The notes under the pieces: generated by a model
The model's input: only the letters and a program-made list of their open reading frames with translations
Database searches by the model: none
What the model was told of the DNA's origin: nothing
Part shown: positions 1 to 11,093 of the stretch, piece after piece
Layout of the letters: each line of letters begins with the position of its first letter
Position numbering within the stretch: position 1 is the first letter of the stretch
Program-made: the position numbers and the translations under genes
Source of the DNA: Streptomyces sp. NBC_01446
Lineage (GTDB): Bacteria; Actinomycetota; Actinomycetes; Streptomycetales; Streptomycetaceae
NCBI RefSeq assembly: GCF_026340095.1
Contig: NZ_JAPEPO010000001.1
Coordinates: forward strand, 1,736,001-1,800,000
Reading direction: 5' to 3'
DNA length: 64,000 nt

Positions 1-1
1 G

Positions 2-319
2 CACTTCGCCGCCCCGAAGTCCTTCGACGCCACGGTGCCCCGCGTGCTGCCGGGCTCCGCGCGCGCGTGGACGTACGCGAGCGGCGCCGTCGAGCTCGCG
101 CTCGCGGCCGGCATCGCGCTTCCGTGGACGCGCCGCAGGGCAGCTCAGGCCACGGCCGCGTTCTTCGTCGGCGTCTTCCCCGCCAATGTGCAGATGGCGG
201 TCGACTGGCGCGACAAGCCCGCGCCGCTGCGGACCGCGGCCCTCGTGCGGCTTCCCCTTCAGGTGCCGCTCGTCCTGTGGGCGCGCGGCGTGGCCCAGGC
301 CCAGGAGGCCGGATCATGA
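2..319 (+). CDS. DoxX-family membrane protein, C-terminal part
   Basis: The reading frame is open from the first bases of the window, so the gene starts upstream and only about 105 C-terminal residues are visible. They show two or three hydrophobic stretches separated by short basic loops (WTRRRAAQ) and the PANVQMAVDW segment common in actinobacterial DoxX-like proteins. DoxX relatives are small four-helix inner-membrane proteins; their biochemical role is poorly defined, some being tied to redox balance. The stop overlaps the start of the following peroxiredoxin by ATGA, so the two are probably co-transcribed and translationally coupled, consistent with a redox role. The family call is from pattern recognition of a fragment. 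Confidence 0.75.
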   Translation, partial: HFAAPKSFDATVPRVLPGSARAWTYASGAVELALAAGIALPWTRRRAAQATAAFFVGVFPANVQMAVDWRDKPAPLRTAALVRLPLQVPLVLWARGVAQAQEAGS

Positions 320-783
320 GCAAGCGCGTCGAAGCGGGCGACACCGTCGAGGACTTCACCCTGCCGGACGAGAGCGGAACCCCGACGCGGCTGTCGGAGC
401 TGCTGAGCGAGGGTCCCGTCGTCCTGTTCTTCTACCCGGCGGCCATGACGCCCGGGTGCACGGCCGAGGCCTGTCACTTCCGGGATCTCGCGGCCGAGTT
501 CGCGGCCGTCGGCGCGCGGCCCGTGGGCGTCAGCGCCGATCCGGTCGAGCGCCAGGCGGAGTTCGCCGGGAAGCACACGCTCGGCTTCCCGCTGCTCTCG
601 GACGCGCAGGGCGAGGTGCGCGAGCGGTTCGGGGTCGCGCGCGGCTTCTCGATCGCGCCGACGAAGCGGGCCACGTTCGTCCTCGGACAGGACCGCGTCG
701 TCCTCGAAGTGGTCCGCAGCGAGTTCCGGATGAGCGCCCACGCCGACCGCGCGCTCGCGGCGCTGCGGGAGCGGGCGGCCTGA
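316..783 (+). CDS. bcp: Thioredoxin-dependent peroxiredoxin, PrxQ/BCP type
   Basis: This 155-residue protein has the size and layout of the PrxQ/BCP peroxiredoxins, cytoplasmic enzymes that reduce hydrogen peroxide and organic hydroperoxides with thioredoxin. The active-site segment MTPGCTAEACHF places the peroxidatic cysteine at residue 48 and the resolving cysteine at residue 53, the classic spacing of five. The N-terminal VEDFTLPDESG and the later SDPVERQ-like and FLLSD-like blocks also match the AhpC/TSA fold. The ATG at 316 overlaps the DoxX stop; a longer upstream reading of the same frame lacks domain similarity and is rejected. Confidence 0.95.
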   Translation: MSKRVEAGDTVEDFTLPDESGTPTRLSELLSEGPVVLFFYPAAMTPGCTAEACHFRDLAAEFAAVGARPVGVSADPVERQAEFAGKHTLGFPLLSDAQGEVRERFGVARGFSIAPTKRATFVLGQDRVVLEVVRSEFRMSAHADRALAALRERAA

Positions 784-1051
784 CCACGGCCGGACCGGGC
801 GGGCGGCCGGCACCGCTCCTCGGCGACAACCGGGGCGGCCCGCCGGTCACTGGGGCGGCTCCCCGAGGAGGCGGTCGCCGTACTGCGCCGCGCCGCCCTC
901 CCCGGGCTTCACGGTGGTGACCCGGCCGGTCGCGTACACACTTCGGTGAACCCGACCTGCTCCTGGGCCGGAAGGGCGATGCCGCCGCTCACTTCGCGCG
1001 GGCGACGGCCATCGCCGGCCAGTGGCACAGCCCGTGGGGGCGGAGCCGTGG
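784..1051. other. Intergenic stretch between convergent genes
   Basis: There is no convincing gene here. On the minus strand two short protein-like stretches in different frames end at a TGA at 847-849 and could be a decayed gene tail, but the similarity is too weak to name. It contains no strong terminator hairpin that I can see. Confidence 0.4.
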
Positions 1052-2371
1052 CTAGCCGGCCGGGGCGGTCTCCGGCGCGAGGCTGTCCATGAACGAGCTG
1101 ACGGAGAACACGGCGCGGCCGGCGCCCGCGGGGCCGTAGCCGGGGGGCGAGGAGAGGCCGTACTCCTCCATCGTGGAGCGGTAGGCCTCCAGGAGCCTGA
1201 TGTGGTACTCCAGCGGCGCGCCCTGCGGGTTGGCCTTGCCGAGCGGGGTCGTCGGCTCGGGGCACCACGTGGTGAAGCGGGGCGTGATGCCGTGCGACAT
1301 GAAGAAGCGCAGGCCCTCGGTGGTGGAGGCGATGGCCTCGTCGACGGTGGTGAAGCCGGAGGGCTCGGCCATCTCGACGCCGGCCACGAAGTTCGGGATC
1401 ACGTTGCGCGCGCCGAAGACGTCCGCCGAGTCGAGGATGCGCTTGTGCCACTCGTCGCGGCCGACGTAGCGCTCCTTGCCGGGGCAGTACAGCTCGAACA
1501 GGCGGCGGTCCCACACCTCGTAGTTGGGGTGGTAGATCTGCACCCCGTAGTCCTTGAAGCGCTGCACGTCGTCCTTGGGCAGCGCCTGGGCGACGACCTT
1601 GCCGATCCAGCGGCCGGGGAAGTGCTCCTCGATGGCCTTGGCGTAGAGGCCGTAGAAGTCGGCCTCGTCACGGCCCTGGAGCTTGGAGGTGATCGCACCG
1701 CCGGTGAGCGTGTAGGCGGTGGACGCCTTCGTGGTGTCGTACTTGTCGATGATCTGGAGGGCTTCGAGGACCTCGTCGACGTCCTTGACGCCGGTGTACG
1801 GGCGGCCGGCCGCCTTGTGCTGGCGCCAGTTGTGGTTGATGTCGCAGTACTGGCACTCCTCCTTGGCGCCGAAGTACTGGCAGACGCGGAAGACGGTCAG
1901 ATAGATCAGGTAGCCCCACTGGATGGTGGGGGCCACCTCCATGACGGACTTTCCGTTGGAGAGCTTGTGCCGGTAGTACTCCGGCATCGGCGGGACGCCG
2001 ACGTCCGAGATCCGCTTCCCGTCGAGGTAGAGGCCGAGCATCCCGTCCTCGTCGGCCGCGACCCGGTAGGGCGACGACGGGTTCACGCGGACCGAGACGA
2101 CCGTGCGCCGCAGGTCGTACGGGCCGCCGGTGAGGATGATCTCCTCAGGCGGTCGGCGCAGCGCGGCCTCGCCGAGCTCAGGGAGCGTGCCGTGGTCGAA
2201 GGAGAAGATGAAGTACGACTTCGGCTTGACGTCACCGGACTCGTTGTCGCTGAGCGCGGACCTGTCGAACGCCACGCCGCCGCGCAGCAGATCCTCCTTG
2301 AACACCGCTTCCCGCGGCACGTGCGGGAAGCGCTCCATCAGGTCCTCGACCAGCGCCGTACGGCTCTGCAT
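1052..2371 (-). CDS. Radical SAM enzyme with a CX8CX2C cluster motif
   Basis: This 439-residue protein resembles radical SAM enzymes, which use a [4Fe-4S] cluster to cleave S-adenosylmethionine. The likely cluster ligands are C164, C173 and C176 in VCQYFGAKEECQYCD; the first gap is eight residues instead of the standard three. A glycine-rich TLTGGAIT segment near residue 225 fits the SAM-binding GGE-like motif, and the following repeated beta/alpha pattern (VVAQALPKDD, GVQIYHPNYE, VIPNFVAGVE) fits the partial TIM barrel. The substrate is unknown. It lies 66 bases downstream of a PPOX flavoprotein on the same strand, probably in one operon. No precursor peptide or carrier protein is seen nearby. 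Confidence 0.8.
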   Translation of the reverse strand: MQSRTALVEDLMERFPHVPREAVFKEDLLRGGVAFDRSALSDNESGDVKPKSYFIFSFDHGTLPELGEAALRRPPEEIILTGGPYDLRRTVVSVRVNPSSPYRVAADEDGMLGLYLDGKRISDVGVPPMPEYYRHKLSNGKSVMEVAPTIQWGYLIYLTVFRVCQYFGAKEECQYCDINHNWRQHKAAGRPYTGVKDVDEVLEALQIIDKYDTTKASTAYTLTGGAITSKLQGRDEADFYGLYAKAIEEHFPGRWIGKVVAQALPKDDVQRFKDYGVQIYHPNYEVWDRRLFELYCPGKERYVGRDEWHKRILDSADVFGARNVIPNFVAGVEMAEPSGFTTVDEAIASTTEGLRFFMSHGITPRFTTWCPEPTTPLGKANPQGAPLEYHIRLLEAYRSTMEEYGLSSPPGYGPAGAGRAVFSVSSFMDSLAPETAPAG

Positions 2372-2437
2372 CCCGTCATCTCCTCAGCTCCCGGAACATC
2401 ACTGCTCGAGAACTCACGGTATGCCCCCGCTTGCCCG

Positions 2438-3130
2438 TCAGCCCTGCCGGGTCCCCGCGCGCGCCACGATGTGCGCCGGGGCGGTGATGCCGGGCGGCAG
2501 CAGCGGGTCGGCGGTCGGCGCGCCCCAGCGGGAGGTCAGGGGCAGGGTGCCGGCCCACAGGCCGAGGGCTGCGTCGGGCCCCGCGCCGTCGTCGGGGGCG
2601 CCCGTACGGATCTTGACGGAGGCCTCGTCGAGGGACAGCACCAGGAGGGTGGTGGCGGCCAGTTCCTTGCGGTTGGGCCGGCGGGCGTACGTCCACTGGC
2701 CGGGGGTCGCGTGCTCGGTGAGGCGTTGCAGGCCCGCGAGTTTCTCGTCGGGGTCGGTGACCGAGCGCGGTACGCCGTGGATCATCGCGCTGCGGTAGTT
2801 CACGCCGTGCTCGAAGACGGAGCGGGCGAGGACCAGGCCGTCGACGTGGGTGACGGTCACGCATATCGGCGCGTCGGGTTCGGCGGCCAGGCTGCGGCTC
2901 GCCACCGATCCGTGCAGGTAGAGCCGGGTGTCGTCGCGGCCGTAGACGGTGGGGACGACGACGGGGCGGCCGTCGACGAGGACGCCGAGATGGCAGACGA
3001 ACCCCGCGTCGAGGATCGCCTCGAGGTCGGAGCGTTCGAGGCTGCCCTGCTCGCGGAGCCTGCTGTGGCGGGTGCGGTCGGTCTGCGGGAGCGTGCGCGA
3101 CAGCGTTGTCGCGTTCTCGGTCTGGGTCAT
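2438..3130 (-). CDS. Pyridoxamine 5'-phosphate oxidase-like flavoprotein
   Basis: The 230-residue protein fits the PNPOx-like split-barrel family that binds FMN or F420: residues 40-75 (GFVCHLGVLVDGRPVVVPTV) are the usual first barrel strands, followed by YLHGSVASRSL and VCVTVTHVDGLVLARS-type blocks and GVNYRSAMIHG. Members of this subgroup act as small cytoplasmic oxidoreductases of mostly unknown substrate. It is the first gene of an apparent operon with the radical SAM protein and diverges from the ROK regulator, so the inverted repeat at 3177-3212 could control both directions. Confidence 0.88.
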   Translation of the reverse strand: MTQTENATTLSRTLPQTDRTRHSRLREQGSLERSDLEAILDAGFVCHLGVLVDGRPVVVPTVYGRDDTRLYLHGSVASRSLAAEPDAPICVTVTHVDGLVLARSVFEHGVNYRSAMIHGVPRSVTDPDEKLAGLQRLTEHATPGQWTYARRPNRKELAATTLLVLSLDEASVKIRTGAPDDGAGPDAALGLWAGTLPLTSRWGAPTADPLLPPGITAPAHIVARAGTRQG

Positions 3131-3176
3131 GCGGTCGGACGGTACTCCGTGGTGATCACCCCCTCGCGGGCGGGGA

Positions 3177-3212
3177 CTTTTGACAACCCCTTTTCAAACC
3201 CCTTGTCGAAAG
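3177..3212. promoter_or_regulatory. Inverted-repeat operator candidate in PPOX/ROK divergent promoter
   Basis: CTTTTGACAA (3177-3186) and TTGTCGAAAG (3203-3212) are inverted copies with one mismatch and a 16-base spacer. The left arm also contains TTGACA, a good -35 hexamer for the plus-strand ROK gene. ROK repressors commonly bind such repeats at their own promoters, so autoregulation is the simplest inference. Confidence 0.55.
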
Positions 3213-3258
3213 AGTGCGGGCGGCCGTAGCGTCGAACCGGGCGGAGGAAGGGGACACA

Positions 3259-4485
3259 GTGAAGCGCACATCCCGGGACATCAGGACGGCGAACCGGTAC
3301 GCGGTGCTGCGCCACCTCATCGCCAAATCCCCCGCCTCCCGGGGCGAGTTGGCGGCGGCGACCGGGCTCAGTCAGGCGACGGTCGCCACGCTCGTGGCGG
3401 AGCTCACAGCACTCGGCCTGCTCGTCGAGGTCGGTTTCGAGGAGTCCGCGGGCGGGCGTCCGCGCTCGCTGGTCGCGGTGGACGCGGCGGGCGGCGCGCT
3501 CGTCGGCGTCGACGTGGCGGAGACGTACGTGCACGCGGAGCTCTTCGATCTCGCGCTGGGCGTCGTGGCGCGCGCCGAGGAGGAGCTGCGGCCCGGGGAG
3601 TCCGCCCCCGAGGAGGTCGTCGGCCGGATCGCGGCGGCGGTGGGGGCCGTGGTCGCCGCCGCGGACGCACGCCGCCCGCCGCGGGTGCTCGGGGTGGGCG
3701 TCACGATGCCGGGGCAGGTCGACCGCGAGCGCGGCGTCGCGGTCCGCGCCGCGAACTGGGGCTGGCGCGACGTGCCGCTGACCGCGCTGCTCGGCGAGCG
3801 CCTCCCCTACCCGGTCCACCTCGACAACCCGCTGCGGGCGGCGACGGTCGCGGAGCTGTGGTTCGGTGCCGCGCGCGGATGCGACGACGCCGTGGTGATC
3901 AACCTCGGCACCGGCGTCGGCGCGGGCCTCGCGCTCGGCGGCGCCCTGCACCGCGGCGTCACGAACAGCGCCGGCGAGTGGGGTCACACCACGCTCGTGC
4001 TCGACGGGCGGCCGTGCCGCTGCGGCGACGCCGGGTGCGTGGAGGCGTACGTGGGCGCGCCCGCCATCATGCGGACGCTGCGCGAACTCGCCCCGTGCAG
4101 CGCGCTGTTGACCGAAGAGGACCAGACCGCCACGATCGGCGCGCTCGGCCGCGCGGCCGCCGGCGGCGACCCGGTGGCGCTGCGGGTCGTCCGGGAGACC
4201 GCCCGCCATCTCGGCGCCGCCGTCGCGGACCTGGTGAACCTGCTCAACCCCCAAGTGATCGTGCTCAGCAGCTGGGTGGCGGCCGCGCTCGGTACGCCCC
4301 TGCTGACCGAAGTGCGCGAGGCCGTCGCGCGGCACGCGCTGGGCAGCCCGTTCGCGGCCACCGAGATCGTCCTGTCCCCGATACCGACCGACCCCGTGAG
4401 CCTGGGTGCGGCGACCTTCGCCCTGGAGGGCGTGCTGTCGTCGCCGGGCCTGACCGGCACCACCCTCACCCCGCACACGACCTGA
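3259..4485 (+). CDS. ROK-family transcriptional repressor
   Basis: The protein (408 residues from the GTG start) has an N-terminal winged helix (residues about 15-65, RGELAAATGLSQATVATLVAEL) followed by a sugar-kinase-like ROK domain. The ROK zinc motif is visible as CRCGDAGCVEAY, and EWGHTTL precedes it as expected. Such proteins sense sugars or sugar phosphates and repress catabolic genes. GTG at 3259 is preferred over the frame's first ATG at 3214 because GGAGGAAGGGG lies just upstream. The beta-galactosidase begins 15 bases after its stop, so control of galactoside use is likely. Confidence 0.93.
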   Translation: MKRTSRDIRTANRYAVLRHLIAKSPASRGELAAATGLSQATVATLVAELTALGLLVEVGFEESAGGRPRSLVAVDAAGGALVGVDVAETYVHAELFDLALGVVARAEEELRPGESAPEEVVGRIAAAVGAVVAAADARRPPRVLGVGVTMPGQVDRERGVAVRAANWGWRDVPLTALLGERLPYPVHLDNPLRAATVAELWFGAARGCDDAVVINLGTGVGAGLALGGALHRGVTNSAGEWGHTTLVLDGRPCRCGDAGCVEAYVGAPAIMRTLRELAPCSALLTEEDQTATIGALGRAAAGGDPVALRVVRETARHLGAAVADLVNLLNPQVIVLSSWVAAALGTPLLTEVREAVARHALGSPFAATEIVLSPIPTDPVSLGAATFALEGVLSSPGLTGTTLTPHTT

Positions 4486-7395
<2,910 letters not shown>

Positions 7396-7407
7396 GCCAT
7401 GGGCCAA

Positions 7408-7448
7408 GGCCTGTCCCGTACCCGGGAGTTGAGGGTACGGGACAGGCC
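7408..7448 (+). terminator. Hairpin terminator after lacZ
   Basis: A perfect 16-base-pair stem: 7408-7423 (GGCCTGTCCCGTACCC) pairs with 7433-7448 around a nine-base loop. It starts 13 bases after the lacZ stop and lacks a T tract, as usual in Streptomyces. Confidence 0.9.
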
Positions 7449-7524
7449 GGATCCGATCACGGACACATGCTCGTAGGAGCTAGGTTGTTGTCCCTGCGAC
7501 GACCAGCTACGAGGGATGGCCTTC

Positions 7525-8436
7525 ATGGGCGACGACACTCCCCAGCACGACTCCGCCGAGCAGCTGCACAAGCGGATCGACAGCTCCAAGGCGCACCCGG
7601 CGCGGGTGTACGACGTCTTCCTCGGCGGCAAGGACAACTACGCGGCCGACCGGGACGCGGCCACCGCCGCCCTCGCGGTGAACCCGCGCGGCTACCTCGA
7701 CGTGCGGCACAACCGCGACTTCATGCGGCGCTCGGTGAACTACCTGACGCGCGAGGCGGGCCTGCGCCAGTTCCTCGACGTCGGCACGGGCCTGCCGACG
7801 CAGGAGAACGTGCACCAGGTCGCCCAGCGCATCGCCCCCGAGGCGCGGATCGTCTACGTCGACAACGACCCCGTCGTCCTCGCGCACGCCCGCGCCCTCC
7901 TGGCGAGCGGCTCCCAGGGCGCGACGGCCTACATCGACGCGGACCTGCGCGACCCGGCGAAGATCCTCCAGGACGCCGCGGGCACCATCGACCTGGACGC
8001 GCCGGTCGCGCTCGGTCTCGTGGCGATCCTGCACTTCATCGAGGACGCGGAGGCGTACGACATCGTGCGCACGCTGGTGGACGCGCTGCCGGTGGGCAGC
8101 GCGCTGTTCCTGAGCCACCTCACCTCCGACCTGAACGCCGAGAAGATCGCCAAGGTGGCCGAGACGTACCACGAGCGCGGCTTCACGTTCGTGCTCCGCT
8201 CGGCGGACGAGGTGCGCCGGTTCTTCACGGAGAACGGCCTGGAGATCGTCGAGCCGGGCATCGTGCCCGCCCATCGCTGGCGGCCCGACCACGTCGCCGA
8301 CCACGACGGGGGCGCCGGCCGCGACGAGGCGTACCTGGCGAGCCTCGACCCGATCGAGCAGACGATGTACCGCGACATCAACGACGTCACCGACGACGAC
8401 ATCAACGTGTACGCGGCGGTGGCCTTCAAGCGCTGA
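7525..8436 (+). CDS. SAM-dependent methyltransferase, DUF574 (Methyltransf_19) family
   Basis: This protein of about 303 residues belongs to the abundant actinobacterial DUF574 methyltransferase family. It opens with the family signature AHPARVYDVFLGGKDNY, then HNRDFMRRSVNYL, the SAM-binding LDVGTGLPTQENVHQ, and YVDNDPVVLAHA where the acidic residue binds the SAM ribose. Substrates are unknown for most members. ATG 7525 is chosen over 7516 because GAGGG at 7511-7515 is correctly spaced only from 7525. It stands alone after the lacZ terminator, with the homocysteine methyltransferase following 35 bases later. Confidence 0.93.
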   Translation: MGDDTPQHDSAEQLHKRIDSSKAHPARVYDVFLGGKDNYAADRDAATAALAVNPRGYLDVRHNRDFMRRSVNYLTREAGLRQFLDVGTGLPTQENVHQVAQRIAPEARIVYVDNDPVVLAHARALLASGSQGATAYIDADLRDPAKILQDAAGTIDLDAPVALGLVAILHFIEDAEAYDIVRTLVDALPVGSALFLSHLTSDLNAEKIAKVAETYHERGFTFVLRSADEVRRFFTENGLEIVEPGIVPAHRWRPDHVADHDGGAGRDEAYLASLDPIEQTMYRDINDVTDDDINVYAAVAFKR

Positions 8437-8471
8437 TCCCGTCCGGGCTCCGACAGGGTTAGCGTCGTCGT

Positions 8472-9386
8472 ATGACGTCACCTCCTCTTGCCGAAGCCCT
8501 CGCCGCGGGGCCGGTCGTCCTGGACGGCGGGCTCTCCAACCAGCTGGAGTCCGCCGGGTACGACCTGAGCGACGAGCTGTGGTCGGCGCGGCTGCTCGCC
8601 GAGCGGCCCGGGGCGATCGTGGCCGCGCACCTCGCGTACTACGAGGCGGGGGCCTCGGTGGCGATCACGTCGAGCTACCAGGCGACGTTCGAGGGGTTCT
8701 CGCGGCGCGGGGTCTCCCGCGAGCGGGCCGCCGAACTCCTCGCCCTGAGCGTCGAGTTGGCGCGCGAGGCGGCCCGGCGCGCGGAGGCGAAGGGGGTGCC
8801 GGGTCCGCTGTGGGTGGCCGCGTCGGCGGGCCCGTACGGGGCGATGCTTGCCGACGGTTCGGAGTACCGGGGCCGCTACGGCCTGACGGTGGCCGAGCTG
8901 GAGGCCTTCCACCGGCCCCGGCTCGACGCCCTCGCCGCGGCCGGGCCGGACGTGCTCGCCCTGGAGACCGTGCCGGACACCGACGAGGCGCTGGCTCTGC
9001 TGCGGGCCGTGCGGGGGCTCGGCGTCCCGGCGTGGCTGTCGTACAGCGTCGCCGGTGACCGCACCCGCGCCGGGCAACCCCTGGAGGAGGCGTTCGCGCT
9101 CGCCGCCGACGCGGACGAGATCGTCGCGGTGGGCGTCAACTGCTGTGCGCCCGAGGACGTCGAACCCGCGGTGGCGCTGGCCGCGCGCGTCACGGGGAAG
9201 CCGGTGGTGGCCTATCCGAACAGCGGCGAGTCCTGGGACGCGGAAGCGCGCGGCTGGCGGGGCGCGGCCACGTTCACCGCGGACCGCGTTGCCGGCTGGG
9301 AGCGGGCCGGGGCGCGGCTGATCGGAGGCTGCTGCCGCGTGGGCCCTGGCCGGATCGCGGCGCTCGCGGCGGCGGTACGTCGCTGA
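8472..9386 (+). CDS. mmuM: Homocysteine S-methyltransferase
   Basis: The 304-residue protein transfers a methyl group from S-methylmethionine (or SAM) to homocysteine, giving methionine. VVLDGGLSNQLE at the N-terminus and the three zinc-binding cysteines, one in VGVNCCAPED and two in IGGCCRVGPG at the C-terminus, are diagnostic for the MmuM/BHMT fold. No transporter such as MmuP is adjacent. It may be co-transcribed with the upstream methyltransferase; the gap holds no terminator. Confidence 0.95.
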   Translation: MTSPPLAEALAAGPVVLDGGLSNQLESAGYDLSDELWSARLLAERPGAIVAAHLAYYEAGASVAITSSYQATFEGFSRRGVSRERAAELLALSVELAREAARRAEAKGVPGPLWVAASAGPYGAMLADGSEYRGRYGLTVAELEAFHRPRLDALAAAGPDVLALETVPDTDEALALLRAVRGLGVPAWLSYSVAGDRTRAGQPLEEAFALAADADEIVAVGVNCCAPEDVEPAVALAARVTGKPVVAYPNSGESWDAEARGWRGAATFTADRVAGWERAGARLIGGCCRVGPGRIAALAAAVRR

Positions 9387-9477
9387 GCGGCGTGGGCCGG
9401 CGGCCGGGCGCAGGTTCGGCGCGGCGGTGTCCGATTCGTTCAAGACCGGTGCGGGGGCGCGTGCCTACGGTGGGGGC

Positions 9478-9891
9478 ATGACCGAGATCACCGCACGACT
9501 CGACGCCGTGGGCGTCGTCGTCTCCGACATGGCCGCCGCCGTCACGTTCTACCGCCGCCTCGGCCTCGCGTTCCCCGAAGGGGCCGAGGAGCAGCCGCAC
9601 ACGGAGGCCGTCCTGTCCGGCGGCCTGCGCGTCCTGCTCGACACCGAGGAGACCGTGAAGTCGTTCCACCCGTCCTGGCGGGCGCCCGCCCGTGGCGCCT
9701 CCCGGCACGGGCTGGCCTTCGACTGTGGCGACGCGGCCGGGGTGGACGCCGTCTACGAGGAGCTGCTGGCCGCCGGGTACGACGGCGAGCTCAAGCCGTG
9801 GGACGCGTTCTGGGGCCAGCGGTACGCCGTGGTCCTCGACCCCGACGGCAACGGGGTCGACCTGTTCGCACCGCTGGCCACGACCGCTTAG
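9478..9891 (+). CDS. VOC-superfamily (glyoxalase/bleomycin resistance-like) protein
   Basis: The 137-residue protein has two beta-alpha-beta-beta-beta modules: VGVVVSDMAAAVTFYRRLGL at the start and YAVVLDPDGNGVDLFAP at the end, the usual marks of the vicinal-oxygen-chelate fold. Functions of such single-domain members range from dioxygenase and isomerase to drug binding, so no substrate is claimed. ATG 9478 is preferred over the earlier in-frame GTG at 9427 because a GGTGGGGG ribosome site precedes it and the fold begins there. Confidence 0.88.
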   Translation: MTEITARLDAVGVVVSDMAAAVTFYRRLGLAFPEGAEEQPHTEAVLSGGLRVLLDTEETVKSFHPSWRAPARGASRHGLAFDCGDAAGVDAVYEELLAAGYDGELKPWDAFWGQRYAVVLDPDGNGVDLFAPLATTA

Positions 9892-9896
9892 AAAAG

Positions 9897-9917
9897 GCGT
9901 CCGCCCGGCTAGGACGC
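9897..9917. terminator. Short hairpin between convergent genes
   Basis: GCGTCC (9897-9902) pairs with GGACGC (9912-9917). It lies between the convergent VOC and M20 genes and may stop transcription from both sides; the six-pair stem is modest. Confidence 0.5.
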
Positions 9918-11093
9918 GGCCGCCCGGCGCTTGCGCACCCCGTCGAGCAGCCGGGCGCGCTGTACCCCACACGTCGCGAGGTCGACCCCTACGAGGGCGA
10001 GGGCCGTCGCCCCGTCGAGTACCGCGAGGTCGGCGCCCGGCGTCTTGCCGTGGGCGGTGAACTCGGGGGTGTGCTGCTTGGCACCGCCCGTGTCGTAGCC
10101 GACCGTGGGGTGGATCGAGGGGATGCGCTGCGAGACGTTGCCCATGTCGGTCGACGCCATCGTCTCGCCGTGCAGCGAGGTGACCGTACGGCCCAGCTCG
10201 GCGGCGGCACCCGCGTAGGACCGGGTCATCTCCTCGTCCTGGCGCAGGTCGGCGAAGTCCCTTCCGTGCGCGCTCACTTCGAGCTCGGCCCCGGTGGCGA
10301 GCGCGCCCGCCTCGAAGCACGCCCTGACCCGCTGCCAGGCCTCGGCGAGCTGCTCCACGGTGCGCGCCCTGACCTCGTAGCGGGCGGCGGTGCGGGCCGG
10401 GATGACGTTCACGGCCTGGCCGCCGTCGGTGACGATGCCGTGCACGACGACGCCGGGCGGCAGCTGCTGGCGCAGGAGGCCTACGGCGGTCTGGGCGACG
10501 GTCATGGCGTCGAGCGCGTTGACGCCCTCCCAGGGGGCGAGCGCGGCGTGCGAGGGCCTGCCCCGGTAGGCGAGATCCCAGGCTCCGATGGCCAGCGAGG
10601 AGGCGCCCACGGTGTCGTCGGGGGCGGCGTGCACCATCATCGCGGCGGCGACGTCGTCGAAGATCCCGGCGTCCATGAGGAGCACCTTTCCGCCGATGTC
10701 CTCCTCGGCGGGCGTGCCGATCAGCTTGACCGTGACGCCGAGTTCGTCGGCGACGGCGGCGAGGCCGAGGGCGGCGCCGACGGACGCGGCGCCGTTGACG
10801 TTGTGTCCGCAGGCGTGGCCGATGCCGGGCAGGGCGTCGTACTCGGCGCAGAACGCTATGACGAGGTCGCCGGTGCCGTAGGTGGCGAGCACCGCGGTGG
10901 GCAGGTCGCCGGCGCCGCGGGTGACGGTGAATCCGGCGCTCTCCATGAGGTCGGCGATCCGGGCCGCCGCGCGGTGCTCGTGCAGGGCGGTCTCGGGGTC
11001 GTCGTGCAGGGCGTGGCTGAGGGCGACGACCGGCTCGCGCCAGTGCCGTACGGCGCCGGTCACGGTCTTGCGCGCGGTCGGGGTGTCGGTCAT
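9909..11093 (-). CDS. M20 metallopeptidase/amidohydrolase
   Basis: The 394-residue protein matches the M20D amidohydrolase group (AbgB/hippurate hydrolase-like), cytoplasmic metal enzymes that cleave N-acyl or peptide amide bonds. Metal-binding motifs appear in order: YDALPGIGHACGHN, TPAEEDIGGK, and the late TDMGNVSQRIP and HTPEF blocks; the lid domain with YRGRPSHAA lies between. It starts with ATG at 11093, overlapping the MFS stop by four bases, so it is translationally coupled to the transporter. The longer reading of this frame upstream is only a shadow of the MFS gene. A shared pathway, such as taking in and splitting an acylated substrate, is inference. Confidence 0.92.
   Translation of the reverse strand: MTDTPTARKTVTGAVRHWREPVVALSHALHDDPETALHEHRAAARIADLMESAGFTVTRGAGDLPTAVLATYGTGDLVIAFCAEYDALPGIGHACGHNVNGAASVGAALGLAAVADELGVTVKLIGTPAEEDIGGKVLLMDAGIFDDVAAAMMVHAAPDDTVGASSLAIGAWDLAYRGRPSHAALAPWEGVNALDAMTVAQTAVGLLRQQLPPGVVVHGIVTDGGQAVNVIPARTAARYEVRARTVEQLAEAWQRVRACFEAGALATGAELEVSAHGRDFADLRQDEEMTRSYAGAAAELGRTVTSLHGETMASTDMGNVSQRIPSIHPTVGYDTGGAKQHTPEFTAHGKTPGADLAVLDGATALALVGVDLATCGVQRARLLDGVRKRRAAAS

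Noticed and set aside
847..1040. Possible decayed gene tail on the minus strand (GGIALPAQEQVGF, then ATGRVTTVKPGEGG in another frame)
   Set aside because: Too short, no recognisable family, and GC-rich frames often look protein-like.
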